DNA of 64,000 nucleotides from assembly GCF_030159995.1 (NCBI RefSeq), contig NZ_BSNM01000016.1:372001-436000 (forward strand), written 5' to 3'. This DNA is from Litoribrevibacter albus (GTDB taxonomy: Bacteria > Pseudomonadota > Gammaproteobacteria > Pseudomonadales > Litoribrevibacteraceae). The first letter of the stretch is position 1; every line of letters begins with the position of its first letter. The position numbers and the translations under genes were made by a program. The notes under the pieces were generated by a model. It saw nothing but the letters and a program-made list of their open reading frames with translations. It was not told where the DNA came from and did no database searches. This document shows positions 17,587 to 25,725 of the stretch, one piece after another.

Positions 17587-19338
17587 ATGGGAATAAACGT
17601 TGATCTGAGCGCGACAAAATCAGCCAGAATAAACGATACTGAACAGATCAACTCACTGAGAAAAGGACATAGTGACGTGTTTGATGGTGTGGATTTATGG
17701 GGTCTGCTATCAGGACTCGGGATTTTCCTGTTTGGAATGATGACGCTGGAAGACGCATTACAAAAGCTCAGTACCAATTCCTTTCGGCAGTTTCTCAGAC
17801 GCTCCACCAACAATGCCTTTTCCAGTGTTTTCAGCGGCATCATCACCACCGCCATTGTCCAAAGCTCTTCCATGGTCAGCCTTATGGTACTGGCCTTTGT
17901 CGGCGCGGGCATGATCCCACTCTACAATGCCATTGGCGTGGTCATTGGTGCGAACCTGGGTACGACTTTCACTGGTTGGATCGTTACCACCCTGGGTTTC
18001 AAAATGCACTTGTCGGCATTAGCCATACCCACCGTAGGCATCGGTTGCTTACTGGCAGTCAGTAGCGACAAAGAGAAACGCCTGAACCAGATCGGGCTGA
18101 CATTCCTCGGCTTTGGATTACTGTTATTTGGTCTGGATCTGATGAAGACCAGCATTGAATCCGTCGCTGAGAATCTGAACATAGAGTTACTTCGGGGCTG
18201 GCACCCAATCACCTATCTGCTGGCAGGTGCACTGTTCACCGCCATCATTCAATCCAGTTCCGCCAGCATGATGATCACCCTGAGTGCACTGAATGCCGGC
18301 ATCATCGATTTGCCCTCCTGCGCGGCTTTAATCATAGGCGCGGATTTAGGCACCACCAGCACCACGGCCCTCGGAGCCCTCAAGGGCAGCATCACCAAGA
18401 AGCAAGTTGCGATGTCGCATGTGCTGTTTAATCTGGTGGTCGATCTACTGGCCTTTATCTTACTTCTGCCATTGCTCCCCAGAATCATGGGCTGGCTGGA
18501 TATCACGGACCCACTGTATAGCCTGGTGGCCTTCCACAGCCTGTTTAATTTCCTTGGAATTCTATTGTTTCTTCCGCTTCTTCAGCGCTTTAGTCGTTAT
18601 CTTGAGCACCTATTCGTGGATGATGACGAAGTTCGTAAATACATTCAAAACGTGCCCACAGATACCATTCCAGAAGCCTTGCTTGCAGTTGAAAAGGAAG
18701 TCTGCCGTTTGTTCATTCAGTCCAGCGAAATCAACCTTCGCAATCTCAAGATTAATGTCCAGCAGCTGACGATCCCTACATCACTGAAACAAGACATTGA
18801 GTCAGCCTTTGATTCGGCATTGAAATATCAGGAGCGTTACAACCGACTGAAAACCCTTGAAGGAGAACTGGTCGAGTACGCCAGTACCTTACAACAAGGA
18901 TCGCTATCAAAAGGTGATGGAAACCGATTACTGCTGTTATTGCAATCGGCCAGAAGCGCTGTCTATGCAGCCAAAAACCTTAAAGACATCCGCGACGATC
19001 TGGCATCCTTCAGACACCCCGATCGGACAGGTTTGTCCGATTACTTAAACAATCTATTAGGCATCGAACAACACTTTTATCAACACATCCTGACGCTCTA
19101 TCAAGACGTAGAACATATCGATAAGGAAGACATCCGGGATCTCTACGACAGCCTGCGAAAAATGCACGACGCATTCAGCCATCTGCTCTATCAGGAAAGT
19201 CGGGAGAAAGGCATTAGCGAGCTGGACTCCTCCACCCTGTTGAATGTAAACCGGGAATTGCTCAGCTCAAACCGTCAGATGATTGAGAGCCTTCGACTAC
19301 TCAAACGCAGTACGAAAAATCTCGGGCACATGAGCTAA
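17587..19338 (+). CDS. Na+/phosphate cotransporter family protein (NptA/YjbB type)
   Basis: 583 residues. The membrane part (about 35-345) has the two inverted Na_Pi_cotrans repeats with the signature QSSS in each ('AIVQSSSMVSLMVLAF' and 'AIIQSSSASMMITLSALNAG') and the paired 'GANLGTTFTGW' / 'GADLGTTSTTALGAL'. The C-terminal third (about 380-575) is a helical PhoU-like domain. It probably exchanges phosphate with sodium across the inner membrane. The ATG at 17587 has little ribosome-binding signal; a GTG at 17676 with AAAGGA upstream is an alternative that keeps all membrane segments. The 3' end overlaps the convergent thioesterase gene by 42 bp. Confidence 0.88.
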   Translation: MGINVDLSATKSARINDTEQINSLRKGHSDVFDGVDLWGLLSGLGIFLFGMMTLEDALQKLSTNSFRQFLRRSTNNAFSSVFSGIITTAIVQSSSMVSLMVLAFVGAGMIPLYNAIGVVIGANLGTTFTGWIVTTLGFKMHLSALAIPTVGIGCLLAVSSDKEKRLNQIGLTFLGFGLLLFGLDLMKTSIESVAENLNIELLRGWHPITYLLAGALFTAIIQSSSASMMITLSALNAGIIDLPSCAALIIGADLGTTSTTALGALKGSITKKQVAMSHVLFNLVVDLLAFILLLPLLPRIMGWLDITDPLYSLVAFHSLFNFLGILLFLPLLQRFSRYLEHLFVDDDEVRKYIQNVPTDTIPEALLAVEKEVCRLFIQSSEINLRNLKINVQQLTIPTSLKQDIESAFDSALKYQERYNRLKTLEGELVEYASTLQQGSLSKGDGNRLLLLLQSARSAVYAAKNLKDIRDDLASFRHPDRTGLSDYLNNLLGIEQHFYQHILTLYQDVEHIDKEDIRDLYDSLRKMHDAFSHLLYQESREKGISELDSSTLLNVNRELLSSNRQMIESLRLLKRSTKNLGHMS

Positions 19339-19779
19339 CTTACGCTGGTGATAGTCAAAGAAGACCACGCCGTTTTTGGCCTGAGCCACCAGCGTCTGGA
19401 CTTGACTTGTTTGCCCTTGATTTGTTTGCTCTTGATTTGTTTGCTCTGGATTTGTCTGGCCTTCATTTTTAGTGACACGATAAATGACATCACAGCCATA
19501 CTTATTGAAGTCCATCACCCCAACTTCGAAGGTCAGTTCCTCACCCGCAAAACACTCGGATTTATAGATGGTCGCCAAATCGGTCACCATCAACCCCAGG
19601 CCATCGATGTCGGACTCGGAAAAGCCAAAATGAGCGAGAAACTGGCATCGGGCTTCATGCAGTAACGAAATCATCGCATCGTTGCCTAAATGATTGGCAT
19701 AGTTCAAATCCGTCACTCGAACCACCTGTTGGCATGAAAAAACAAAGGTTTCAGGCAACTCCAAGGTTAACCGCGCCAT
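19297..19779 (-). CDS. Acyl-CoA thioesterase, hotdog fold (4HBT-like), with pentapeptide-repeat insertion
   Basis: 160 residues. The core resembles 4-hydroxybenzoyl-CoA-thioesterase-like proteins: 'VRVTDLNYANHLGNDAMISLLHEARCQFL' has the Asp/Asn and HE(A)R helix of the hotdog fold, followed by 'IYKSECFAGEELTFEVGV'. Between the strands 'CDVIYRVTKN' and 'VAQAKNGVVFFDY' is a roughly 22-residue insertion of pentapeptides (QTNPE, QTNQE, QTNQG, QTSQV) encoded by a 15-bp tandem repeat. It lies at a hairpin between beta strands, where length change is tolerated. The substrate is unknown. It overlaps the convergent transporter gene by 42 bp. Confidence 0.82.
   Translation of the reverse strand: MARLTLELPETFVFSCQQVVRVTDLNYANHLGNDAMISLLHEARCQFLAHFGFSESDIDGLGLMVTDLATIYKSECFAGEELTFEVGVMDFNKYGCDVIYRVTKNEGQTNPEQTNQEQTNQGQTSQVQTLVAQAKNGVVFFDYHQRKLAHVPEIFRTAFE
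19401..19460. repeat. 15-bp tandem repeat, 4 copies, inside the thioesterase gene
   Basis: CTTGACTTGTTTGCC (19401-19415), CTTGATTTGTTTGCT (19416-19430), CTTGATTTGTTTGCT (19431-19445), CTGGATTTGTCTGGC (19446-19460). Two central copies are identical and the outer ones differ by two to four bases. In frame on the minus strand (QTNQE-like pentapeptides). Confidence 0.85.
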
Positions 19780-19875
19780 GAATTTCTCCTAAATGACATT
19801 AATCAAGTTTAATTGCCAAAGATTGGCTAAACTCTAGTGTACTTGCTTTGATCTTTTCTTTCTTTGTCATAATGA

Positions 19876-20904
19876 ATGGATGCTATGAAATTTTCTGAAA
19901 CCGTAAAAGATGCTGCAGACCTCTTAAAAACCGCCATACCGGAGATGACACAACACAAAGTACCAGTTAATCCGTATAACTACGGCATCTGGTATGCGTA
20001 TGCATCCGGAACATATCAAGGACTGAATAAAGAGCTTCAACAACTTCTAAAAGCGCAAGGTAGTATCACGCCTCAACAAACTCTGGATCTGTACAAGAAA
20101 TACATCATCAACGACTTATTGGTGGTGGATAAAAAGCTGGAAGACAGCTATCAATCCGTGATGAACAGCATGAGTGAGTCGGCCAATAAGACTCAGCAGA
20201 GTACAGGCGATTTAGAGAAGCAACTTGCTCACTCCCTGAAACAGTTGGACGACCCAGGCACTCAGGCCGATTTAAGAACCGTCATTAATACGATTGCGGA
20301 AAAAACCCGTCTGGTGAGTAAAAACACTCAGGATTTCCACCATGTGTTGGACGATGCTCAGCACGAAATCACCCGCCTTAAAAAAGAGCTGAAAGAAGCC
20401 CGTGCAGCCGCAGAAACCGATCCATTGACCAAACTCTACAACCGGCGCCATTTCGACAGCAGCTTGTCGGTGGCCTTTGCCGACAAGGATTCATCCAATT
20501 CACTGGCTTTATTGTTAGTCGATATCGACCACTTTAAACAGTTCAACGATAACTATGGCCACTTAATGGGTGACTTGGTATTAAAAGCCATTTCTCAAGT
20601 GTTACACGATGCCTGTGAAGAAACCCATCACATTCCCTGCCGATTCGGGGGCGAAGAGTTCGCTATTCTGATGCCAAAAACCACCATGCGGGAAGCAAAA
20701 ATACTGGCGGAAAATACCCTCAAGCGTATCGCGTCTTTAACCCTGAAAGACAAAAAGTCCGGCACGTCGGTTTCCAAAGTAACCGCATCACTCGGTCTGT
20801 CCTTTGCTGGCCCGGACGATACTGAACTTTCGTTGATCGATCGCGCCGATAAGGCCTTGTACAAGGCAAAAGATAACGGTCGGAATCAAGTTGTGAGCTT
20901 ATAA
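19876..20904 (+). CDS. Diguanylate cyclase (GGDEF) with helical N-terminal sensor region
   Basis: 342 residues. The C-terminal GGDEF domain (about 178-340) begins with the consensus 'AAETDPLTKLYNRRHF' and carries the active-site GGEEF at 258-262, with the metal-binding 'LLLVDIDHFKQFND' at 212-224. No RxxD I-site is present five residues before GGEEF (ETHHIPC is there), so product inhibition is probably absent. The N-terminal 175 residues lack membrane segments and end in a coiled coil (about 150-180). Cytoplasmic synthesis of c-di-GMP is likely. The start is ATG 19876; ATG 19885 is an alternative. Confidence 0.92.
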   Translation: MDAMKFSETVKDAADLLKTAIPEMTQHKVPVNPYNYGIWYAYASGTYQGLNKELQQLLKAQGSITPQQTLDLYKKYIINDLLVVDKKLEDSYQSVMNSMSESANKTQQSTGDLEKQLAHSLKQLDDPGTQADLRTVINTIAEKTRLVSKNTQDFHHVLDDAQHEITRLKKELKEARAAAETDPLTKLYNRRHFDSSLSVAFADKDSSNSLALLLVDIDHFKQFNDNYGHLMGDLVLKAISQVLHDACEETHHIPCRFGGEEFAILMPKTTMREAKILAENTLKRIASLTLKDKKSGTSVSKVTASLGLSFAGPDDTELSLIDRADKALYKAKDNGRNQVVSL

Positions 20905-20913
20905 GGAAGGCAT

Positions 20914-20946
20914 AAAAAAGCGGCTAGTACACAAGGTAATAGCCGC
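20914..20946 (-). terminator. Intrinsic terminator of the sphingomyelinase gene
   Basis: Stem GCGGCTA (20920-20926) / TAGCCGC (20940-20946) with a 13-nt loop. On the minus strand it is followed by six Ts. It also lies just behind the convergent diguanylate cyclase gene. Confidence 0.8.
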
Positions 20947-20990
20947 AAACGAGATTAAGGGAAGATAATAACGACGTCGTTATTCAGTAC

Positions 20991-22322
20991 TTATTTACCA
21001 ACGTATTCACTTGGTAATGGGAACTCAAACTCACCCGCCACTGGGAAGTGGTCAGACAAATCCCAAGATCCCCAATGTTTTTCTTCGATGCTACGCGGTG
21101 TTAGCAGCTTGTTCGTTGAGTAGAATGGCGCCAAATGCTCGTTTGAATAAAGCACATAGTCCAGATACTCATTGAACTCGTCATCCGCATACACATTCAC
21201 CGGACCCGCATAAGAGTACTCGTACTCGCCAATCGCTTGTGGCTCAGTCGCATTCAATACCGTCAAGAAATCCTGATGTTCAGCCGGGAAGTGAATCTTA
21301 TCCACATTGAAGTCACCCGCCAGGATCACTGGCTCGTAAGATGGGATTTGCTTACCATCAACGAACGCCTTAAGTTGCGCCAGATGTTGGAAACGAACAG
21401 CAATGTCTTCTGCACCGGTATACGCATGAGTGTGCGTACCGAAGATATGATAGTTGTTGCTGCCTTTCACGATTTGAGCATAGTTCATGCCCTTCGCAGC
21501 CAAACAACCGTCGTTACGACACGCATCGTACACATCGCTGTCTTGCTGAACGATCGGCCAACGGCTAGCAATGAAAGAACCACCGTTCAACACTTTGCCG
21601 AATTCCCAAGGAATGTCAGTCTGGAATGGGTACTCATCACGCAACGCAGAACGGAATTGAGCCGTTAAGATTGGATCGAACACTTCTTCAAAGACCACAA
21701 CGTCATAGCCTTTCACATATTCAGCAATGGTATCCAAACGATCACCGGTGTTCTTAGCAATGATGCCAGGTAGCAATGCCCACGTGTTGTAGTTCAATAC
21801 TTTCAACTGGTTGCTGTAGTCCGCAGTTGTTTCTTTTTCAAAGTTATCGTGGATAACATAACGAATGTCATCGCCAGAGATACGTGCAACTTCTGATTTA
21901 AACGCCAAGTCAGTACCTGTACCTTCATCATTCACACGAATAGAGTGAATTTCACGGTCGTAGTACCAAGGATCAGACTCCGCAGACAGCCACATTTTAG
22001 AGAAGGTCATAGTACCTTCCAGTTTTTGTCTTAGGGTATAACTTTCACCACCACCGGTTACTGTCGTAGTGAAGTAGTAATCTTTACCCCACTTGATGCC
22101 GTCATCACGATTGAATCGCAAGAATTTTACCGTCCCCAATGGAGGAACTTCTGTTGCAAGCTGTTCCCACTCATTACCGTGAGTAATGTTGGTGTGTCCG
22201 GTTTGGGCAGTATCAATGGATAAGGTATCCATTGTGTTGTTAGTCAAATAGATGTAACTCTCGGCCGAAACGAGCGGGCTGAGAACGAATCCAATAAGAA
22301 GAAGTAATCGTCTAAGAGCCAT
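20991..22322 (-). CDS. Secreted neutral sphingomyelinase (sphingomyelinase C, EEP family)
   Basis: 443 residues: a Sec signal peptide (1-20, cut after LVSA), a beta-rich N-terminal domain (about 21-165), then an endonuclease/exonuclease/phosphatase-fold catalytic domain. Catalytic landmarks are visible: 'LKVLNYNTW' (Asn179), 'VVVFEEVFD' (metal Glu, 212-213), 'GTHTHA', 'VILAGDFNVDK' (Asp337, Asn339) and 'LSDHFPV' (Asp424, His425). Bacterial SMases of this type cleave sphingomyelin to ceramide and phosphocholine and are often haemolytic. Family membership is strong; haemolysis is not shown. Single-gene unit with its own terminator. Confidence 0.88.
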   Translation of the reverse strand: MALRRLLLLIGFVLSPLVSAESYIYLTNNTMDTLSIDTAQTGHTNITHGNEWEQLATEVPPLGTVKFLRFNRDDGIKWGKDYYFTTTVTGGGESYTLRQKLEGTMTFSKMWLSAESDPWYYDREIHSIRVNDEGTGTDLAFKSEVARISGDDIRYVIHDNFEKETTADYSNQLKVLNYNTWALLPGIIAKNTGDRLDTIAEYVKGYDVVVFEEVFDPILTAQFRSALRDEYPFQTDIPWEFGKVLNGGSFIASRWPIVQQDSDVYDACRNDGCLAAKGMNYAQIVKGSNNYHIFGTHTHAYTGAEDIAVRFQHLAQLKAFVDGKQIPSYEPVILAGDFNVDKIHFPAEHQDFLTVLNATEPQAIGEYEYSYAGPVNVYADDEFNEYLDYVLYSNEHLAPFYSTNKLLTPRSIEEKHWGSWDLSDHFPVAGEFEFPLPSEYVGK

Positions 22323-22717
22323 GTGTTTGCTTCCTTATACTGTTTTTTAGTTATTTTTATTTACAAACTTGGTTAGTTTATGAACAAAAGTGGCGACAAT
22401 CTAAGGACAAATCATGACACTAAAGAGACAAATGAAGTCATATTCGGACAATTAGGCACTTCGGCCCATAAAATTGTCACTTATTACCTGCTTTATTAAA
22501 CACCTATTCAACAAACATTCTGATTACACGACACAAGAATGTCTGCTATTCCCTAACTTGACCGCTGAAATCATTGCATGTATTTCGAGGCTGGCTACAA
22601 TGTTTGGCCTATCTGACATAACTCGTCATTTATTTAAGTACCGTTAGAAGTGATGGACACTGTTTTAGAAGATCAAGCCGATACAGTGTCTCGGAATAAT
22701 TACAACAGGAGATTACG
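22323..22717. other. 395-bp AT-rich intergenic region between divergent genes
   Basis: No convincing ORF. Holds the divergent promoters of the sphingomyelinase and acyl-CoA-binding protein genes and an 8-bp inverted repeat near its right end, annotated separately. Confidence 0.5.
22656..22690. promoter_or_regulatory. Inverted repeat GACACTGT/ACAGTGTC in the acbP leader
   Basis: GACACTGT (22656-22663) and ACAGTGTC (22683-22690) are perfect 8-bp inverted repeats with a 19-nt spacer, 28 bp upstream of the acyl-CoA-binding protein ATG. It could be an operator or a 5'-leader hairpin. No regulator is assigned. Confidence 0.45.
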
Positions 22718-22990
22718 ATGTCTGATTTAAAAGCGACCTTTGAAGCCGCAGTAAACTACGTACAAACCGCAGAAGGTGATTTCAAACCATCTAACGAACT
22801 AAAACTTGAGCTGTATGCATTGTTCAAGCAGGCATCTGAAGGCGATGTAAATGGTAAGAAACCTGGCATGACTGATTTCGTTGGTCGCGCTAAGTGGAAC
22901 GCTTGGGAAAAACTAAAAGGCCAATCGTCTGATCAAGCGATGCAAACCTACATCGACCGCATCGAAGAGCTTAAAGCAAACGTAGGCTAA
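22718..22990 (+). CDS. Acyl-CoA-binding protein (ACBP)
   Basis: 90 residues, the canonical ACBP length. The four-helix fold signatures are 'LKATFEAAVNYVQT', 'LKLELYALFKQASEGDVNGKKPG' (Tyr and Lys that contact the CoA) and 'RAKWNAWEKLKGQSSDQAMQTYIDRIEEL'. It binds and buffers long-chain acyl-CoA in the cytoplasm. ACBP is mainly eukaryotic but occurs in scattered bacteria. The ribosome-binding site ACAGGAGAT is strong and also resembles a CsrA target (A-rich then GGA). Followed by a clear terminator. Confidence 0.95.
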   Translation: MSDLKATFEAAVNYVQTAEGDFKPSNELKLELYALFKQASEGDVNGKKPGMTDFVGRAKWNAWEKLKGQSSDQAMQTYIDRIEELKANVG

Positions 22991-23011
22991 TCAGTCTTCT
23001 TTGCGATACAC

Positions 23012-23052
23012 AAAAAAGCCGATGTTCACTAAGCGTGAAACATCGGCTTTTT
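23012..23052 (+). terminator. Intrinsic terminator of acyl-CoA-binding protein gene
   Basis: Stem AAAGCCGATGTT / AACATCGGCTTT with flanking A and T runs and a short loop. It can act in both directions, since the next gene is convergent. Confidence 0.85.
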
Positions 23053-23086
23053 AATGCTCTTGATATTCTTCTTTTATGCTTGGTAT

Positions 23087-23689
23087 TTATGCCGCATTCA
23101 GCACAACCCGATCCGAATCCACATAGAGACGCTTCAACTTATCTGACACCACACGCTGAATATCTGAACGATCGAACTCAGATAATTTAGCTAAATAGTC
23201 TGGTCGAATCCGATGAAGATGCATGTAGGGAAGCTTCTGGTTAAATTCCCTCAGATCCCCTTTTACCAGTACAGGTAAAAATGTATCCCCGACTTTTTTG
23301 TGACTGTTAACCACATGTGCAATGGCTTTCTTAAACGGCACAGGTTTATTAGAGACGTGCTTATTTTTCACCAACACCGTCACATGCAAGCCGCTTTTAC
23401 CAATCAGCTCGCCCGGTAACACTACAATCCCCGTTGGTTTGATCGCTTCACAATTAATATGGCTGATGGTGTCGTGATAAGCATAAGGATTGGGCAACAC
23501 CACCATTTTGGAATTATTGTCTGACGGAAAATTCATCGAGTAGTTGGTATACAACTGCTCAACAGATTCAGAATAAACACAAAGACGATTTTCAAAGAGC
23601 ATGGCGAACTGCTTTGCCAATTGCTGCTTGGCAAAATCATCCAGGTTCCAGATCAGATCTTCATTATTATTGGACTGCTCTTCATTCAT
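23087..23689 (-). CDS. Hypothetical protein, 200 aa
   Basis: No family recognised. Start chosen at ATG 23689 (MNEEQSNNNEDLIWNLDDFA) with GAGAAG upstream; a GTG at 23704 would add five residues. No signal peptide or membrane segment. Features: an N-terminal acidic/Asn-rich segment, a central beta-prone part ('GIVVLPGELIGKSGLHVTVLVKNK') and a basic C-terminal part with 'HRIRPDYLAKLSEFDRSDIQRVVSDKLKRLYV'. Monocistronic. Confidence 0.7.
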   Translation of the reverse strand: MNEEQSNNNEDLIWNLDDFAKQQLAKQFAMLFENRLCVYSESVEQLYTNYSMNFPSDNNSKMVVLPNPYAYHDTISHINCEAIKPTGIVVLPGELIGKSGLHVTVLVKNKHVSNKPVPFKKAIAHVVNSHKKVGDTFLPVLVKGDLREFNQKLPYMHLHRIRPDYLAKLSEFDRSDIQRVVSDKLKRLYVDSDRVVLNAA

Positions 23690-23860
23690 AATGCTTCTCA
23701 GCACGCACTCTTATCTAGGAAGTTAGTATTGATCGTTAAACTTACTCTAAATATAGCTACTAAAAATGTGATGGAAAGCAGAGATTAACAATCCTATACG
23801 CCAGGAAAAAAGTTTTTTACAGTTCGATTACACAAATAGGGGATAAACCGATCTGTAAAC

Positions 23861-24271
23861 TCACTTTATATGCGGAATTGCATAGGTCACCGTAGAAAAC
23901 GCCACAGGAGTGTCATCCCCTTCGCTGTAGAGGCGAACTTCCCCCACCACCAAACGCTTTCCAAGTTTCAAAATTTCAGCTTTGGCAATCAAATCACCAT
24001 GCTTAGGCCGATTTAAAAAGTTGATGCTCAAGCTCGATGTAACACTGTGGAAGCCTTGCATCCCCTTTTGCGCAATGATGGCTACCCACATGACCGCATC
24101 GGTTAAGGTCATCATGGCTGGGCCAGACACGGTGGCACCCGGTCTTAAATGCTTTGTATTAGCAGGAAGCCGCATCACGGCCCAATTATCTCCTACTTCT
24201 TCAATAACAGCTTTACTCCCAGGAAAACCCTCTGAAAAAATCTTAATTACTTCATCTTTTGTTAAACACAT
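23861..24271 (-). CDS. PaaI/YigI-like hotdog thioesterase
   Basis: 136 residues from ATG 24271 (MCLTKDEVIKIFSEGFPGSKAVIEEVGDNWAVMRLP), preceded by GGTGGAA; the in-frame upstream stretch to 24376 reads like non-coding sequence. Typical features: 'HLRPGATVSGPAMMTLTDAVMWVAIIAQKG' (hotdog helix with catalytic Asp position) and 'TSSLSINFLNRPKHGDLIAKAEILKLGKRL'. Cytoplasmic acyl-CoA or aryl-CoA hydrolase; the substrate cannot be assigned. Confidence 0.82.
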   Translation of the reverse strand: MCLTKDEVIKIFSEGFPGSKAVIEEVGDNWAVMRLPANTKHLRPGATVSGPAMMTLTDAVMWVAIIAQKGMQGFHSVTSSLSINFLNRPKHGDLIAKAEILKLGKRLVVGEVRLYSEGDDTPVAFSTVTYAIPHIK

Positions 24272-24621
24272 AGTTCCACCCACACAATCATTTCTGCCAC
24301 TATACTGCACTTCCAAAAGAAACAAATTGGCCAAAGTTAGGGGATTTGTTGTCTTTGATGCACACTTTCTAACCATTAAGAGACATTAAGTCTCCTTTAT
24401 AACTGTATGATTTTTATACAATCATCAGAAATCACCCTCCTCCCGCGTGAGATATATCCTACATAAAAGTAAGAAATTACTATTAATTACCTAAATAAAA
24501 GTAGAAAAACCACTGTGATAAATATCTAACCAATTGTTTTATATAACAATTATTTTAACCACTTCTTTCCATAATGAAGAGTACTCAAGATTCGACTACC
24601 CCTAAAACATCTTCGAACTGA

Positions 24622-24627
24622 TATTAT
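24622..24627 (+). promoter_or_regulatory. -10 element of the first CsrB-like RNA
   Basis: TATTAT, 7 nt before the first base (24635) of the 5'-most hairpin. No good -35 hexamer is seen 16-18 bp upstream, as expected for an activator-dependent promoter. A TGTATG...TATACA dyad at 24404-24420 is a weak relative of the GacA/UvrY site. Confidence 0.45.
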
Positions 24628-24633
24628 TTCTCT

Positions 24634-24957
24634 CGTGGTCAAGGAAATGGAAGCAGACCACAACCAAAAGGACTTGTAAGGAACAACCCTAGGATAGGGT
24701 TTAGCAAGGACACTGCTTAACAAGGACGTATCACGGATTGATACAGACTCAAGGTTGAGTCAGGTACGGATAGCAAAGAATAATAACAAGGAATAGCACA
24801 CACCGGATGGTGTTTATTGTCTGCCTGAAGACACATCCTAAGATCGACGGAATGATCTCTTGTAGTACGGATGATATCGGCAGGACGCTGATCGCAAAAG
24901 GAATGCGGTAGCTGATATGACAATGAGCGTTTGAGAAATGTTTATTGTCATATCAGC
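24634..24957 (+). ncRNA. Putative CsrB/RsmZ-family CsrA-sequestering sRNA (first copy)
   Basis: About 324 nt without an ORF containing 15 GGA triplets. Many sit in loops of short perfect hairpins: GTGGTC...GACCAC (24635-24661, two GGA), TTGT-AAGGA-ACAA (24674-24686), ACCCT-AGGAT-AGGGT (24686-24700), AGCA-AGGACAC-TGCT (24703-24717), GTATCA-CGGAT-TGATAC (24728-24744), ACACC-GGAT-GGTGT (24800-24813), AGATC...GATCT (24841-24857), ATCGGC-AGGAC-GCTGAT (24876-24892) and CGCA-AAAGGAA-TGCG (24893-24907). AAGGA or ACGGA linkers lie between. This is the hallmark of CsrB/CsrC/RsmY/RsmZ RNAs that bind many CsrA dimers. A 14-bp hairpin closes the 3' end. The strand is set by the GGA orientation and the -10. 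Function is inferred from structure only. Confidence 0.8.
24911..24957 (+). terminator. 3' hairpin of the first CsrB-like RNA
   Basis: Perfect 14-bp stem GCTGATATGACAAT (24911-24924) / ATTGTCATATCAGC (24944-24957) with a 19-nt loop. It lacks an immediate U-run. A T-rich tract follows only after about 10-30 nt, so termination may need help or occur further on. Confidence 0.55.
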
Positions 24958-25017
24958 AGCTTACTTATCTTCTCTCTTCCCTAATTTTTTCTCTCTCAAA
25001 TTTTTACTTCCTCTTTC

Positions 25018-25725
25018 TTAAGCTTTTTGTTCTTCCAACCACAGAAGTGTTGCCCAGACCACGCATAGCGGCATCATAAACAAATTCACTCCCGGTATCA
25101 TAAACAACACGCTGGTTACACTACCAAACGACAGTGAACGCACGGGTCTGGAATGAATCCACGCTCGGCTTTTTGCAAAATCATACCGACGGTTATCCAG
25201 CGGGTAATCAAAATACTGGAACGCCATCAACCAGGCACCAAAGGCAAACCACAAGAAAGGTGCAACCAGATTTACTCCCGGAATAAATGAGATAATCAGT
25301 AAAACCAAAAATCTCGGTAAATAGTAAAGTAACTTTCTAAACTCACGAATCACCGCATGAATCGCTTCCTGAGCAATGGTTCTTTCTTCGGGAGCCACAT
25401 ACCGCTCTCCCAACTCCAGCTTCTCGACCTTTTCACTTAGGAAGGCATTCAACGGTGCCGCAAGAATATTGCCAATGATATTAAAGGTTGAGATCCCAAC
25501 AATGATCACGGCCAGCACCACCAAAGGAGCAATCAACCAGCTTAACCAGGCCAACCACTCAGGAAATAACCCTTGAGCCGCCATCATCCAATCGGGAATC
25601 CAACTAAAGATATACAGCCCAAGACCAGCAAACACAGTGATATTAATCAGTAGTGGGCCAAGTACGTACCAGCGCAAATCTGAACTGATCAAAAGACTAA
25701 AAGAACGTTTTAACGATGCAAGCAT
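25018..25725 (-). CDS. cysZ: Sulfate transporter CysZ (EI24 family)
   Basis: 235 residues from ATG 25725 (MLASLKRSFSLLISSDLRWYVLGPLLIN), which has AAGGGA upstream. Four or more hydrophobic segments: about 24-45, 62-90, 140-165 and 195-220. EI24/CysZ signatures: 'FNIIGNILAAPLNAFLSEKVE' and 'FIPGVNLVAPFLWFAFGAWLMAFQYFDYPLDNRRYDF'. The family mediates sulfate entry for cysteine synthesis. The gene is transcribed opposite to the two CsrB-like RNAs that flank it. Confidence 0.88.
   Translation of the reverse strand: MLASLKRSFSLLISSDLRWYVLGPLLINITVFAGLGLYIFSWIPDWMMAAQGLFPEWLAWLSWLIAPLVVLAVIIVGISTFNIIGNILAAPLNAFLSEKVEKLELGERYVAPEERTIAQEAIHAVIREFRKLLYYLPRFLVLLIISFIPGVNLVAPFLWFAFGAWLMAFQYFDYPLDNRRYDFAKSRAWIHSRPVRSLSFGSVTSVLFMIPGVNLFMMPLCVVWATLLWLEEQKA

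Noticed and set aside
24717-24923. 68-codon minus-strand ORF within the 24634-24957 region
   Set aside because: It lies entirely inside the GGA-rich structured RNA, has no ribosome-binding site or recognisable protein pattern, and its 'coding' bases are explained by RNA hairpins.
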